Positions 30,038-38,657 of a DNA stretch of 64,000 nucleotides are shown piece after piece. Location: NCBI GenBank assembly GCA_946965045.2, contig OX337228.1, positions 5,270,001 to 5,334,000 on the forward strand. Direction: 5' to 3'. This DNA is from Epithemia pelagica (taxonomy: Eukaryota; Bacillariophyta; Bacillariophyceae; Surirellales; Surirellaceae). Position 1 is the first letter of the stretch, and every line of letters begins with the position of its first letter. The notes beneath the pieces were generated by a model. It saw nothing but the letters and a program-made list of their open reading frames with translations, was not told where the DNA came from and ran no database searches. A program made the translations under genes and the position numbers.

Positions 30038-31624
30038 CTAGACATTCACGGAATCGAGATTCTCGACTGCAAGCAAGTCTTTGTTGGCTTCAAGAACTGG
30101 GTCGATGTCTTGTTCAAGAAATTCGTCAACTTGCTCTGGTGCTCGACCCACAAATAACTTTGGATTGATCATATCATCCAATTTGTCATGTACAGCGCTG
30201 AATTTTTCGTTTTTCCTGATTCGTTCCACCAAATCGTTAGGTTTTCCTTCCCCTTTGACAATAGCACCCGCTTCCATCGAGTGAACACGGATTTCTTCAT
30301 GAAGGTCTTGGCGGTCTCCCCCAGCCTTAACACCTGATCAAGGCAAATGAAAAACGTTCGCGGAACAAGTGAGATGAGACACTTCGAAGTTTCATTGTGT
30401 TGAAAAGAGGGCAGACTTACACTCCATCATTATATTTTCAGTCGCCATGAACGGCAGCTCGGCCATTACATGAGCATGAACAACTTCGGGCCAAACATGC
30501 AATCCATCACTGATGTTGTCCAGTAGATTGAGGATAACGTCAGTTGCCAAGAAGGCTTCTGGAAGAATGATACGTCGAATCGCGGAATCGTCCAGTGTGC
30601 GTTCAAACCACTGACTAGCATGGGTATTGGCGGCTCCATCGGGCAATCCCATGACATAACGAGCAAGGGAACAGACGCGTTCGGAACGCATAGGATTCCG
30701 TTTATAGGCCATTGCACTTGAACCTATTTGCGTTTTGGCGAATGGCTCTTCAACCTCCTTGAGGTTAGCCAACAACCGAATATCTCCGCACATTTTGTAG
30801 GCTGATTGTGCAATGCCCGAAAGTAGACTCAAGACAAAGAATTCAAGTTTTCTGGTGTAAGTTTGACCAGACACTGAAATTGAACGTTTGAAACCCATGA
30901 GCTCGCATACCCGGAGATTCAGAGCCTTTACTTTTTCGTGATCGCCATCGAAAAGCTCAAGAAAGGAAGCTTGCGTGCCGGTTGTTCCCTTCACCCCTCT
31001 CATTGGAAGATTCTCTATCTCCGATCCAATACGCTCCAAATCTAGCAGCAAATCTTGCATCCATAATGTACTCCGCTTTCCAACAGTAGTGAGTTGAGCA
31101 GGTTGGTAATGTGTGAATCCCAATGTAGGCATATCGCGGTATTTCTTTGCAAAATCTTTCAAGGTTGCCAGAACCTTTACAAGCTTTCGCTTGATGATAA
31201 AAAGCGCCTCACGAATCTGGTGAAGGTCAGTATTGTCCCCGACATAACAAGATGTGGCTCCTAGATGAATAACGGGCATTGCTTTTGGTGCTTGGGATCC
31301 AAATGCATGGACGTGGCCCATGACGTCGTGACGAAACTCTTTTTCCTTTTCAGCGGCAAACTTAAAGTCAATGTCAAATATTTTGGAGCGCATTTCTTCT
31401 AATTGCTCGTCTGAAATGTCAAGCCCAAGTTCTTGCTCCGCAGTCGCCAAGGCAGTCCATAGTTTTCTCCATGTCGAAAATTTCATGGCCGGAGACCAGA
31501 CAAACGACATTTCTTTGGTGGCATATCGTTCGACCAAAGGATGCTCGTACGTCCGATGCTCCAAAAGAGCATCGCTCGGAAAGATAGCCGTAGCTGCTAG
31601 AAACTTGTCCGCATTACTCGTCAT
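30038..31624 (-). CDS. Adenylosuccinate lyase
   Basis: Two exons (30421-31624, 30038-30333) joined by an 87-bp intron give 499 aa. Features of the fumarase/aspartase superfamily are clear: [49 protein letters not shown] and the signature [15 protein letters not shown]. The C-terminal exon carries the helical tail ([14 protein letters not shown]). It catalyses two steps of purine synthesis: SAICAR to AICAR plus fumarate, and adenylosuccinate to AMP plus fumarate. The N-terminus has no clear targeting signal, so a cytosolic site is likely. The start at 31624 is the first ATG; the frame extends slightly upstream without one. The sequence is closer in style to eukaryotic ADSL than to bacterial PurB. 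Confidence 0.95.
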
Positions 31625-31976
31625 TATGGAGCTTGTGGTTCTTTGGTCTTTCAAGACGTCAAAGTGGGTAGAGTCAGTCAATGTTTGTTGCTCTTGTTTG
31701 TCTTGTTGATGGACTCTTCGATGCAGAAAAATGTGGCGGGCAATCCATGAGGCTCATAACCCGTCCGAATCTCCATGTACAATTTACCTGATACTACTCT
31801 TCTTCTCATAACAATATACCACTTTTTGTACGGCTATGCCCAATCTAAAAAGATCCTCATCTACCTCTCGAATCATGAACTGACAAACGGCTCCAAAAAA
31901 AAAACATTGGCGTTCTCGTTCATGTCCAACTGCTGCTCAACTCGTTCGAACATTCGGATAGCGTTGCTTTGATAAG

Positions 31977-33717
31977 ATGTCGACTCCAGTCGTCGTTCAA
32001 GGTCGACCGGTCAGCAATCCGGGTGGAGGTGATAACTTTGGTTCTGCACTGGGTGGAGGTTCTGCCCCACCAACGACGGTGGATGGCATTACCAACTACG
32101 CAGACAAGGGTGTCGTACAGGAGGTGCGGTGTCGTGATCCAGTTTTTGCCCTTTTATTCTATGCTACGGTTGCGGCCATTTTGGTGGTTGCGATAATCTA
32201 CGGGCCGGATGCCCTGAACGAGGACAACAACACAAGCGACCGAGATTACGAAGGCTATGTCTATGCATCAATTATCATGGCATTTCTTTCCTTCTTCGTT
32301 TCAGCGGGAGGAGTCTCGATTCTCATGTGCATACCTGAAACTTTGATCAAAGTTTCCTTGATCTTTGTGGTTGTGTTAGCTGGTGTATGGATGGTTATGG
32401 CCTTTCTTGCTGGTAGCATCGGTCTTGGTATCCTCGGTATCTTTTTCTTCGCTATATCAGTCTGTTACGCCTACTGTGTCTGGTCAAGAATCCCATTTGC
32501 CACCATTGTACGTAGCTCATGGACACAGAACAGCTATGTACAGTTATCGCATTCGTTTTCTCACACAGTTTTGAATTACGTGGTCTCGCAAAATATCAGA
32601 ATCTCGTGACTTCAATAACTGCCATCAAATCTAACTTGGGAGTGGTTGCTTACGCGTACCTAATCACTTTTATTGCCGCTGGTTGGGCTGTGTGTTGGAG
32701 TGTCGCTTTTGTGGGAGTTTTTGACGAAACCTATGATTGTGATGAAAACAATAATTGTTCGAACCCCAACTACGGTTATCTATTCTTGCTTTTTCTGGCC
32801 TTTTTCTTCGGCCAACAGGTCCTTCAATCACTTGTTCATGTCATCACTGCGGGAACCGTGGGCCACTGGTGGTTTGAACCGAGCGAAAGTGGATGTTGTT
32901 CTCCGGCTGTCAATGGATCCTTTATTCGGGGAACGACAACGTCCTTTGGATCCATTTGCTTTGGATCTCTCATTGTTGCCATTCTCCGAACATTGGAAGC
33001 CCTTGCAAATGCCGCCAGAGCGAATGATGACGGAGGGATCTGGGCTTGTATTGCGGAATGTATCCTTTCCTGTCTCCGTGCAATCGTCGGTACGTCTTCA
33101 TTGAACAAGTGTCAAGTTTGGAGATTTTACTGTCTCAACTGTTTTGTCCATTTTATTTTCCTGGATTACCCGTGATCGTGATACCAGAATATTTCAACAA
33201 GGTAAGTGATGTGAGCAAGGGAGTTCTTAGGCCGCTTTGGCATGATTTGCTATTCGCTGTATTCACGTTATACATTCTGTCTTGTGTTTAAATTCAAAAG
33301 TGGGCTTTCATCTACGTGGGACTCTATGGATATAGCTATCTGGAAGCTGGCAAGAACGTATTCACTTTATTCAAGAACCGTGGTTGGGAAGCCATTATCG
33401 CTGATGATTTGGTGTCAAATACTCTGTTTCTTGTGAGCTTGTTAGTGGGAGGCGTGATCGGATGCGTCGGCCTTATCATTAATGCGACTTCCGATTTGTT
33501 TGATGATGCAGGAGGCGACGCAAAAGCTGTCGCATTTGTCTTGGGGTTGATAATTGGCCTGGTCATTGCCAGCATTGCGCTTTCCACGCTTGGAAGTGGG
33601 GTCAACGCTGTGATTGTACTTTTTGCAGAAGCTCCCGCCGATTTTCAGCGTAACCATCCTGAACTCTCGAACCGTATGAGGCAGATTTGGAGCGAGATAT
33701 ATCCAGGGAGTATTTAA
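31977..33717 (+). CDS. Choline transporter-like (CTL/SLC44, PNS1-type) membrane protein
   Basis: Four exons: 31977-32507, 32600-33089, a 14-bp microexon 33188-33201, and 33301-33717, giving 483 aa. Many hydrophobic segments (about ten) are visible, including one starting VFALLFYATVAAILVVAII and a C-terminal one with LVSLLVGGVIGCVGLII. The region WWFEPSE, AILRTLEALANAARAN, and FNKWAFIYVGLYGYSYLEAG is typical of the CTL family core. A luminal loop with two cysteines (YDCDENNNCSNP) probably makes a disulphide. CTL proteins carry choline or ethanolamine, but the PNS1-like branch has uncertain substrates. The microexon codes for EYFNK together with one base of the exon before it. Its joining was chosen because it restores the family motif. 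Confidence 0.85.
33188..33201 (+). other. 14-bp microexon of the choline-transporter-like gene
   Basis: Flanked by an AG acceptor (33186-33187) and GTAAGT donor (33202-33207). Together with the last G of the exon before it, it gives five codons (E-Y-F-N-K) and keeps phase into the exon starting at 33301. Confidence 0.75.
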
Positions 33718-33810
33718 AAGAAGACACTGGCGTGGTCTTGTTTCAATTAGGGAGCCCAGACTGTCGAAGTCGATCTCGTGGAGAGTTGTATGCTCTCTCT
33801 TCGATCTTAA

Positions 33811-33822
33811 CGCCATTCGTAA
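33811..33822 (+). repeat. Left terminal inverted repeat of piggyBac element
   Basis: CGCCATTCGTAA immediately after TTAA. Matches the reversed right end at 11 of 12 positions. Confidence 0.8.
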
Positions 33823-33855
33823 AGAACGGGTTTTAAGCTTATCGGAATAGTATAT

Positions 33856-33887
33856 AGCTGTCTCCCATAAATTTTATGGGAAACAGC
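33856..33887. repeat. Left subterminal palindrome of piggyBac element
   Basis: AGCTGTCTCCCATAA faces TTTATGGGAAACAGC across a tiny loop. The same arm sequence forms the core of the right-hand palindrome. Confidence 0.7.
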
Positions 33888-34101
33888 CAGCTGCTCGCAT
33901 AAGTTGTCTCCCTTAAGACCGCCTTAATAGAGTGTGTTTTAACCTTAAAACACACGTCTCATTTTTTCGGCAATCATCACAGCGAAGGTCATCTATCCAT
34001 GTCTCGAATGGTACAAGCAACATATCATTGAATTGTCAAAGCAATCCCCACCATGTCGATGGTAAGTTTGTCTCTACTATGGTACTTATATAATGCTGCT
34101 T

Positions 34102-37100
34102 TTACAATTCATGGATTTCTGTTGTTTCATTGTTCTCACCACTGTTGTTATCACTCTCGTCTTCTTCTTCCATAGAGACTGATGATGCAACCCGTCGTCT
34201 CTTCCTTGTAAACTCCGGAGACAGGCCGTGTTTCTCTCGCAACTCCATCACAAGAGGGTGATTTTTCTTGGTTGTGTACTTGTATCTGGAGTTGATCCCC
34301 GCTTCCGCCGGACGGCACATGAATATCTCCTTACCGTGAACCGAATGCAAAATCTCAAAGCACGTATGGTCTGCAAATTGAGGCATCTTATGGATCTTCC
34401 ATCCATTTTCTCGTTCATCCTTACAATTCACTAAATGCGCGACAATACCACATTTGGCACATTGGCCAATATTCGAGAAAAGTCCTTTCATTCCCAATTC
34501 CTTCCGTTTCCACCGAAACTCCAATAAACAAACGACACAAGGAACCTTTTTATTGCACTCCAAAGGGATGGGGTAGTGACCATCTTCACAAGTTGGTCGT
34601 GTGTTTTGTTGGGTCCGCCGTGCCAAAGCATCAATCTCCTCGGTATCCACATAACTACACATTGCTTGGGCTACACACGTGTAGAAAGCATGCCTCGTAA
34701 GTTTTGTACGCCTGGACCGAAGTCGTTCCCCGGCGGAGAGATTCCAAGCGATGAATGCATTCAAGAGCATAATGTCCATGATGCCCAGACCAGTTTTCTT
34801 GTACCACTTCTTAAAATGTCCATGAGTGGCAAAACCGCCCATCTGGCACCGCATTTGGTCACCATGGTCAATCCCCCCCATGTTGTCTTGGTACCGTATC
34901 AAGGGCTGGGAGCACGGAAACTCTATCTTGATTGGTCCGACCTGCCGTTTGATCTTCCCCGTCCCAACATTCTCATAGCTCGTGACAAAATTGACACATT
35001 TTGAGTCAACCCACTGTCCAATTACAATGCCATTCACTTCGTCATGTCCCAATTTCATGGTTCCACGGTTTGTCTTTGTTTTCTTCAAATCCATGAGAAC
35101 TTTGCTCCATCCCACACGGTTGACGCGCACAGTCCCAGTAGCTAGGACGTTGAGACGGTCTCGTAGAATTACCATTAGCTGCGGTGCAGCATACCTGTTA
35201 TCCAACGATAAATGTCTGAATCCTCTTGTTTCCTTGTTGAGTTCAAGAGCATAGCAGGCGTTGACGACTGCCTTCATTGTTGTTGGAAGTTGCTTAGCCT
35301 CCTCGCGAATGTACGAATTCGTAGCATTCTTACCCTGATAGACGTCCATGTGTAAAATAGCGTAGCTAGTGGACGACGCAAGAATGAAAAAGTCCACCCG
35401 AAACTTTGCCGGTTTGTCCTTGTTATACTGTCGGACCGGGCAGTACCTTGACCGGCAACCAATACCACCTTCATCGAAAGCAAGATCCTGTGGGATCAGA
35501 AAGGATCTCTTTGAAGCTGCGTTTACAGCCTGGATAAGTTTTCGGAGTTGGAAGCACTTGTCACCTCCTCGTCCCGCCTCTTTCGACTCTGGGTGGAAAG
35601 CTCCTCTGATTTGACGGAACCGAGCAAGACGCATGTACCTTGTCGCCCAACCAGCACTATCCAGGATCTCCACTGATGGAATGGCAGTTCCAAGACTGTA
35701 CATTGTGTTGCTTGGCTGAAAGTACGCTGCATACCCGCCACTGTCGAGTGGTCGTAAAGACATCATGAGAATGATCCCAAGAAAACGGGTCATTTCTTGT
35801 AATGTGACGTCCTGCCACTTCTGAGAGTGGAAATATCCTCGGCGACCCATAAGATTGGGTCGAATCTTCTTGTGGAAATATTTGTTTGTAGCCGCTGCCA
35901 TGCCCGATATGATGGATTTGGACAATCCTCCAACGACACGGAGACAATCAAAGGGTGTTTGAAACTCATCCGCAACCCCTACCTTCAGACCATCGCCACC
36001 GCGGAACATGGAGCGGTGATGGTTTTCTTGGCCGACCCACGAGAAAGGTCTGTCAGATGCCTCTATGTTTTTGTAGTGGAAGTGTAAATTGTCGATCAAA
36101 ACCTTCAAATTTGTTGAATTGTTGGGATCTTCATCAATGTTGGACGCTGTAGAAGTATCGTCCTCTTCGTTGTTGATGTCCCCATCCTCTTCTTCATTGT
36201 CCTCGTAGCCGTCGAGTGGATCGACATTACGGTGAACAGTGTCATTCACGTCCAGATCATAGCCACCATTGTTATCTTCGTCCGAGGAATAGTCGTTGTC
36301 ATCCTCAGATTCGTCGGCTGTACTGTTGTTTTGATGCTGCTGTCTTGTCGTGACCATCGACGCACCGGTACTTGTGCTTCCAAAAAGACGTGTTGCAACT
36401 TGGTTGATTGGAGTATCGTTGTTCTCTCCATTTTCAAGAGGGGACGGAGAGGGTCCTCCTTCTGGTGCAGTCATGAGAGTTGCACGTCCCTGTGCACGCT
36501 CTTGAGTTGATGGTGGATTGGACAATGAACTTGCATGGCGGCGGGGAGAACGTCGAAGACTGGCGTCCGCAATGTCCCTGATCGCTGCTCTTCTCTGTGC
36601 TCGTTCAGCGGTCGAAGGAGGAGGTTGCTCTGCTCCTCTACGTTGGCTTTGTGAACGTGATGCAGTATTGTTATTGTTGGTTGGATTGTTGTTGTTGGTC
36701 GGATTGTTGTTGTTGGTTGGATTGTCGTTGTTGGCCGTACTATTAGTCGGAATGTTATTGAAAGTTGGAGGGTCCAGGTGAGGAACGTACACTTCAATGA
36801 AGTGACGAAGCTTCTGCTTCACAGATTGTGTTGAGACAAACCGTGTCTTGATCCAGGTTTGTGGGATGTTTAGGTTGGAAATTTGAAGGTTGTCCCATAC
36901 AATTGCATACACATTTCCATTCTTCTTCGACGGACATTCAACAATTCGGCCAAGAAGACGAAGGGGGCGGTCAGTAAGATTCGGTCGAAACCGACGGCGA
37001 AATTCTTCGTAGAAGTTGGGGTGAATCCAGAAATCATCGTGAGCCACAAAAGACCGTTTCGAGTAGCTGAATCGGGAACGCTGCTTGAGAGGATGTTGCA

Positions 37101-37173
37101 GTGGTAATTGCGTCTCGGTCTGTGTTTCCTGTGTTATTGGATCGATGGTTGGATTGGTTTCTGGTGGATTCAC
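34102..37173 (-). CDS. piggyBac transposase (DDE_Tnp_1_7 type)
   Basis: Open frame of 1023 codons without a frameshift. After a disordered N-terminal third with Asn/Thr-rich repeats, the catalytic domain starts near residue 390. The three acidic motifs are present: LAFDEGGIG near residue 565, LSLDNRYAAPQL near 660 and DNMGGIDHGDQM near 768, matching the piggyBac DDD triad. The C-terminus has a Cys/His-rich module (PCVVCLLEF, CAKCGIVAHLVNC) like the family's zinc finger. The first codon in the open part is GTG; no ATG follows until well inside. An in-frame ATG at 37389 is separated from the rest by one amber codon at 37324-37326, so either a 51-bp in-phase intron (37324-37374, GT-AG) is spliced out or the N-terminus is now broken. 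Confidence 0.85.
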   Translation of the reverse strand: MNPPETNPTIDPITQETQTETQLPLQHPLKQRSRFSYSKRSFVAHDDFWIHPNFYEEFRRRFRPNLTDRPLRLLGRIVECPSKKNGNVYAIVWDNLQISNLNIPQTWIKTRFVSTQSVKQKLRHFIEVYVPHLDPPTFNNIPTNSTANNDNPTNNNNPTNNNNPTNNNNTASRSQSQRRGAEQPPPSTAERAQRRAAIRDIADASLRRSPRRHASSLSNPPSTQERAQGRATLMTAPEGGPSPSPLENGENNDTPINQVATRLFGSTSTGASMVTTRQQHQNNSTADESEDDNDYSSDEDNNGGYDLDVNDTVHRNVDPLDGYEDNEEEDGDINNEEDDTSTASNIDEDPNNSTNLKVLIDNLHFHYKNIEASDRPFSWVGQENHHRSMFRGGDGLKVGVADEFQTPFDCLRVVGGLSKSIISGMAAATNKYFHKKIRPNLMGRRGYFHSQKWQDVTLQEMTRFLGIILMMSLRPLDSGGYAAYFQPSNTMYSLGTAIPSVEILDSAGWATRYMRLARFRQIRGAFHPESKEAGRGGDKCFQLRKLIQAVNAASKRSFLIPQDLAFDEGGIGCRSRYCPVRQYNKDKPAKFRVDFFILASSTSYAILHMDVYQGKNATNSYIREEAKQLPTTMKAVVNACYALELNKETRGFRHLSLDNRYAAPQLMVILRDRLNVLATGTVRVNRVGWSKVLMDLKKTKTNRGTMKLGHDEVNGIVIGQWVDSKCVNFVTSYENVGTGKIKRQVGPIKIEFPCSQPLIRYQDNMGGIDHGDQMRCQMGGFATHGHFKKWYKKTGLGIMDIMLLNAFIAWNLSAGERLRSRRTKLTRHAFYTCVAQAMCSYVDTEEIDALARRTQQNTRPTCEDGHYPIPLECNKKVPCVVCLLEFRWKRKELGMKGLFSNIGQCAKCGIVAHLVNCKDERENGWKIHKMPQFADHTCFEILHSVHGKEIFMCRPAEAGINSRYKYTTKKNHPLVMELREKHGLSPEFTRKRRRVASSVSMEEEDESDNNSGENNETTEIHEL

Positions 37174-37690
37174 AGTAGCTTGTGCTACCGCTGTATGGTC
37201 GACAGCTTCTTGGTGTCCATCAGCATGAGGTTGCGGGAAATGTGGATCGGTATGTTGGTCAGAATCTGGATAGGTATGGGCTTGAGGTGCGACGGGTTGA
37301 TCAGTATCTTCATCGAGGAGTGACTATGACGAATTCGGCTGTGAGGACTCGTGATCGTCGTTCTCCGTAGGTACAACTGCAGACGACATTGCCTTTCGTG
37401 GACGTCTTCTTCACTATGTTGATCAACAGAATGGAGAGTCTTGCAACGATCGGCTGAGAGGGTATGAATATAGAAGGGTCCAAAGTTGGGCCTTGGGCGA
37501 ACGATGATCGAAATGAACAAAAATGAGGAAAATCGCCAATTTTTCAAAGCGAAATATCACGCTAATGACTGTGTATTTACTGTAGACTATCATATATGAA
37601 GTTGTTCAGAATTTCAAGATCTTTCCAACGATGAAGTCAGATTTGACAGAATTTGGTTTTGGACGAAGTTAATGAAAGTCAAAGTTAAGG

Positions 37691-37740
37691 GAGCAGTGCA
37701 TAGCTGTCTCCCATATATGGGAGACAGCTATACACTGCTC
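37691..37740. repeat. Right subterminal 50-bp near-perfect palindrome
   Basis: Two 25-bp arms from GAGCAGTGCATAGC to its complement pair at 24 of 25 positions, with no spacer. This could extrude as a cruciform and shares its core AGCTGTCTCCCATA with the left end. Confidence 0.8.
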
Positions 37741-37742
37741 GC

Positions 37743-37754
37743 TTACGATTGGCG
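37743..37754 (-). repeat. Right terminal inverted repeat of piggyBac element
   Basis: TTACGATTGGCG immediately before TTAA; reversed it reads CGCCAATCGTAA. Confidence 0.8.
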
Positions 37755-37758
37755 TTAA

Positions 37759-38017
37759 ATGTTTCATTGATAAATGCTACCGGTCGGTAGATATAGTCAC
37801 TTGTACTGGGATAAGCATCCTCCGCTCTCTTTTATTGCATGAGAACGATGAAGGTTCCAAAGAACAGTGCTAGGACTAGGTAGGACTACCAGGACTATAT
37901 AGTTCTGCCCCCGAAAGTCTGTGGTATCTGTGGTAGTCTTTCCCTTTAAGCACCCGGATGTTGATCACAATCTACGAAGTGCCTCAAGATTAAAGATCCA
38001 TTACCATGGACGAATAA
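37759..38017. other. Interval between piggyBac right end and MED4-like coding sequence
   Basis: About 260 bp. Probably contains the promoter and possibly a first exon of the MED4-like gene, which I could not define. A patch at 37868-37905 repeats AGGACTA words. Confidence 0.35.
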
Positions 38018-38635
38018 GAATTACTCCAGAAAACACAGGAGGTTTTACGGGCGGAACAAAAGCTAACGGAACTCCTGAGAAAGGTCGAACCATGGCTGAG
38101 TTTGGAATCACAGAAAAGCAGCAACAGCAAGTTGAAATTTTACAGTGAACGGGTGCGACCAATACCAACATCAATGGAACAAGTTGATGTGATTTTGGCC
38201 ATGGCACGTAACTGGTCGTCCAAGACATCAGCGCCTGCTGGCTGGGATCCTCAATTGGCACCTGTGATGGGATTTGCCACGCCTAATCCCTTACCACACC
38301 AACTTCGCGGAGGAGCTTTGGCAGCTCTACAACTAGAACTAGCAACAACCCAGAAGTATCGTACCCAACAACAAAAGCGAGAAGAAGAGGCCAAGGTGTC
38401 GAAACGATCACAGCAGGAGAATACGGGTGCTTCAAATGATGGTAAGGGGGGAGGAAGCCAGGACAACAATAATGGAGTAGAAGACAGCTCGAATCCGAAG
38501 AAACGAAAGGCGATGGTTGCTGATTCGGCGGTGGTTCGACAGCAACGGGCGAATCCCCAAAGAACTCCCTCTATTGAAGTAACCATGAATCTGAGTGATA
38601 GTAGCAGTGAGGAAGAAGACGACGAAGATGAATGA
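38018..38635 (+). CDS. MED4: Mediator subunit 4-like protein (5' end unresolved)
   Basis: Open from 38018 to the stop, about 205 codons. A coiled coil (LQKTQEVLRAEQKLTELLRK) leads into PIPTSMEQVDVILAMARN and TSAPAGWDP, like the MED4 segment in which a helix precedes an APPxW motif. The C-terminus (IEVTMNLSDSSSEEEDDEDE) matches the Ser/Asp/Glu-rich tail of MED4. MED4 is part of the Mediator middle module. An ATG at 38006 is in frame but a TAA follows at 38015, so the true start must come from an upstream exon or from the internal ATG at 38174. The protein is shorter than animal MED4 (270 aa). The gene lies just downstream of the piggyBac element, and its 3' end is 22 bp from the stop of the convergent coiled-coil gene. 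Confidence 0.65.
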   Translation, partial: ELLQKTQEVLRAEQKLTELLRKVEPWLSLESQKSSNSKLKFYSERVRPIPTSMEQVDVILAMARNWSSKTSAPAGWDPQLAPVMGFATPNPLPHQLRGGALAALQLELATTQKYRTQQQKREEEAKVSKRSQQENTGASNDGKGGGSQDNNNGVEDSSNPKKRKAMVADSAVVRQQRANPQRTPSIEVTMNLSDSSSEEEDDEDE

Positions 38636-38657
38636 ATGGAGAATTATCTGTTTATTA

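Larger units (their letters stand above)
33807..37758 (-). mobile_element. Complete piggyBac-type transposon with TTAA target duplications
   Basis: Bounded by TTAA at 33807-33810 and 37755-37758. Just inside are 12-bp inverted repeats, CGCCATTCGTAA at the left (33811-33822) and its complement with one mismatch at the right (37743-37754). The element body is 3,944 bp. It contains one large transposase frame on the minus strand and palindromic subterminal sequences at both ends. TTAA duplication and a DDD transposase are hallmarks of the piggyBac superfamily. The edges and frame are well preserved, so insertion is probably recent. It lies 89 bp after the stop of the transporter gene and about 260 bp before the earliest MED4 coding sequence I can assign. 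Confidence 0.85.

Noticed and set aside
33831-33914. Other TTAA sites near the left end (33832 and 33912 areas) as piggyBac borders
   Set aside because: Only TTAA at 33807 is followed by sequence matching the reversed right end (CGCCAWTCGTAA).
37921-38148. Plus-strand 75-codon frame overlapping the MED4-like start
   Set aside because: The alternative frame has the coiled coil and MED4 motifs; this one ends early and has no similarity.
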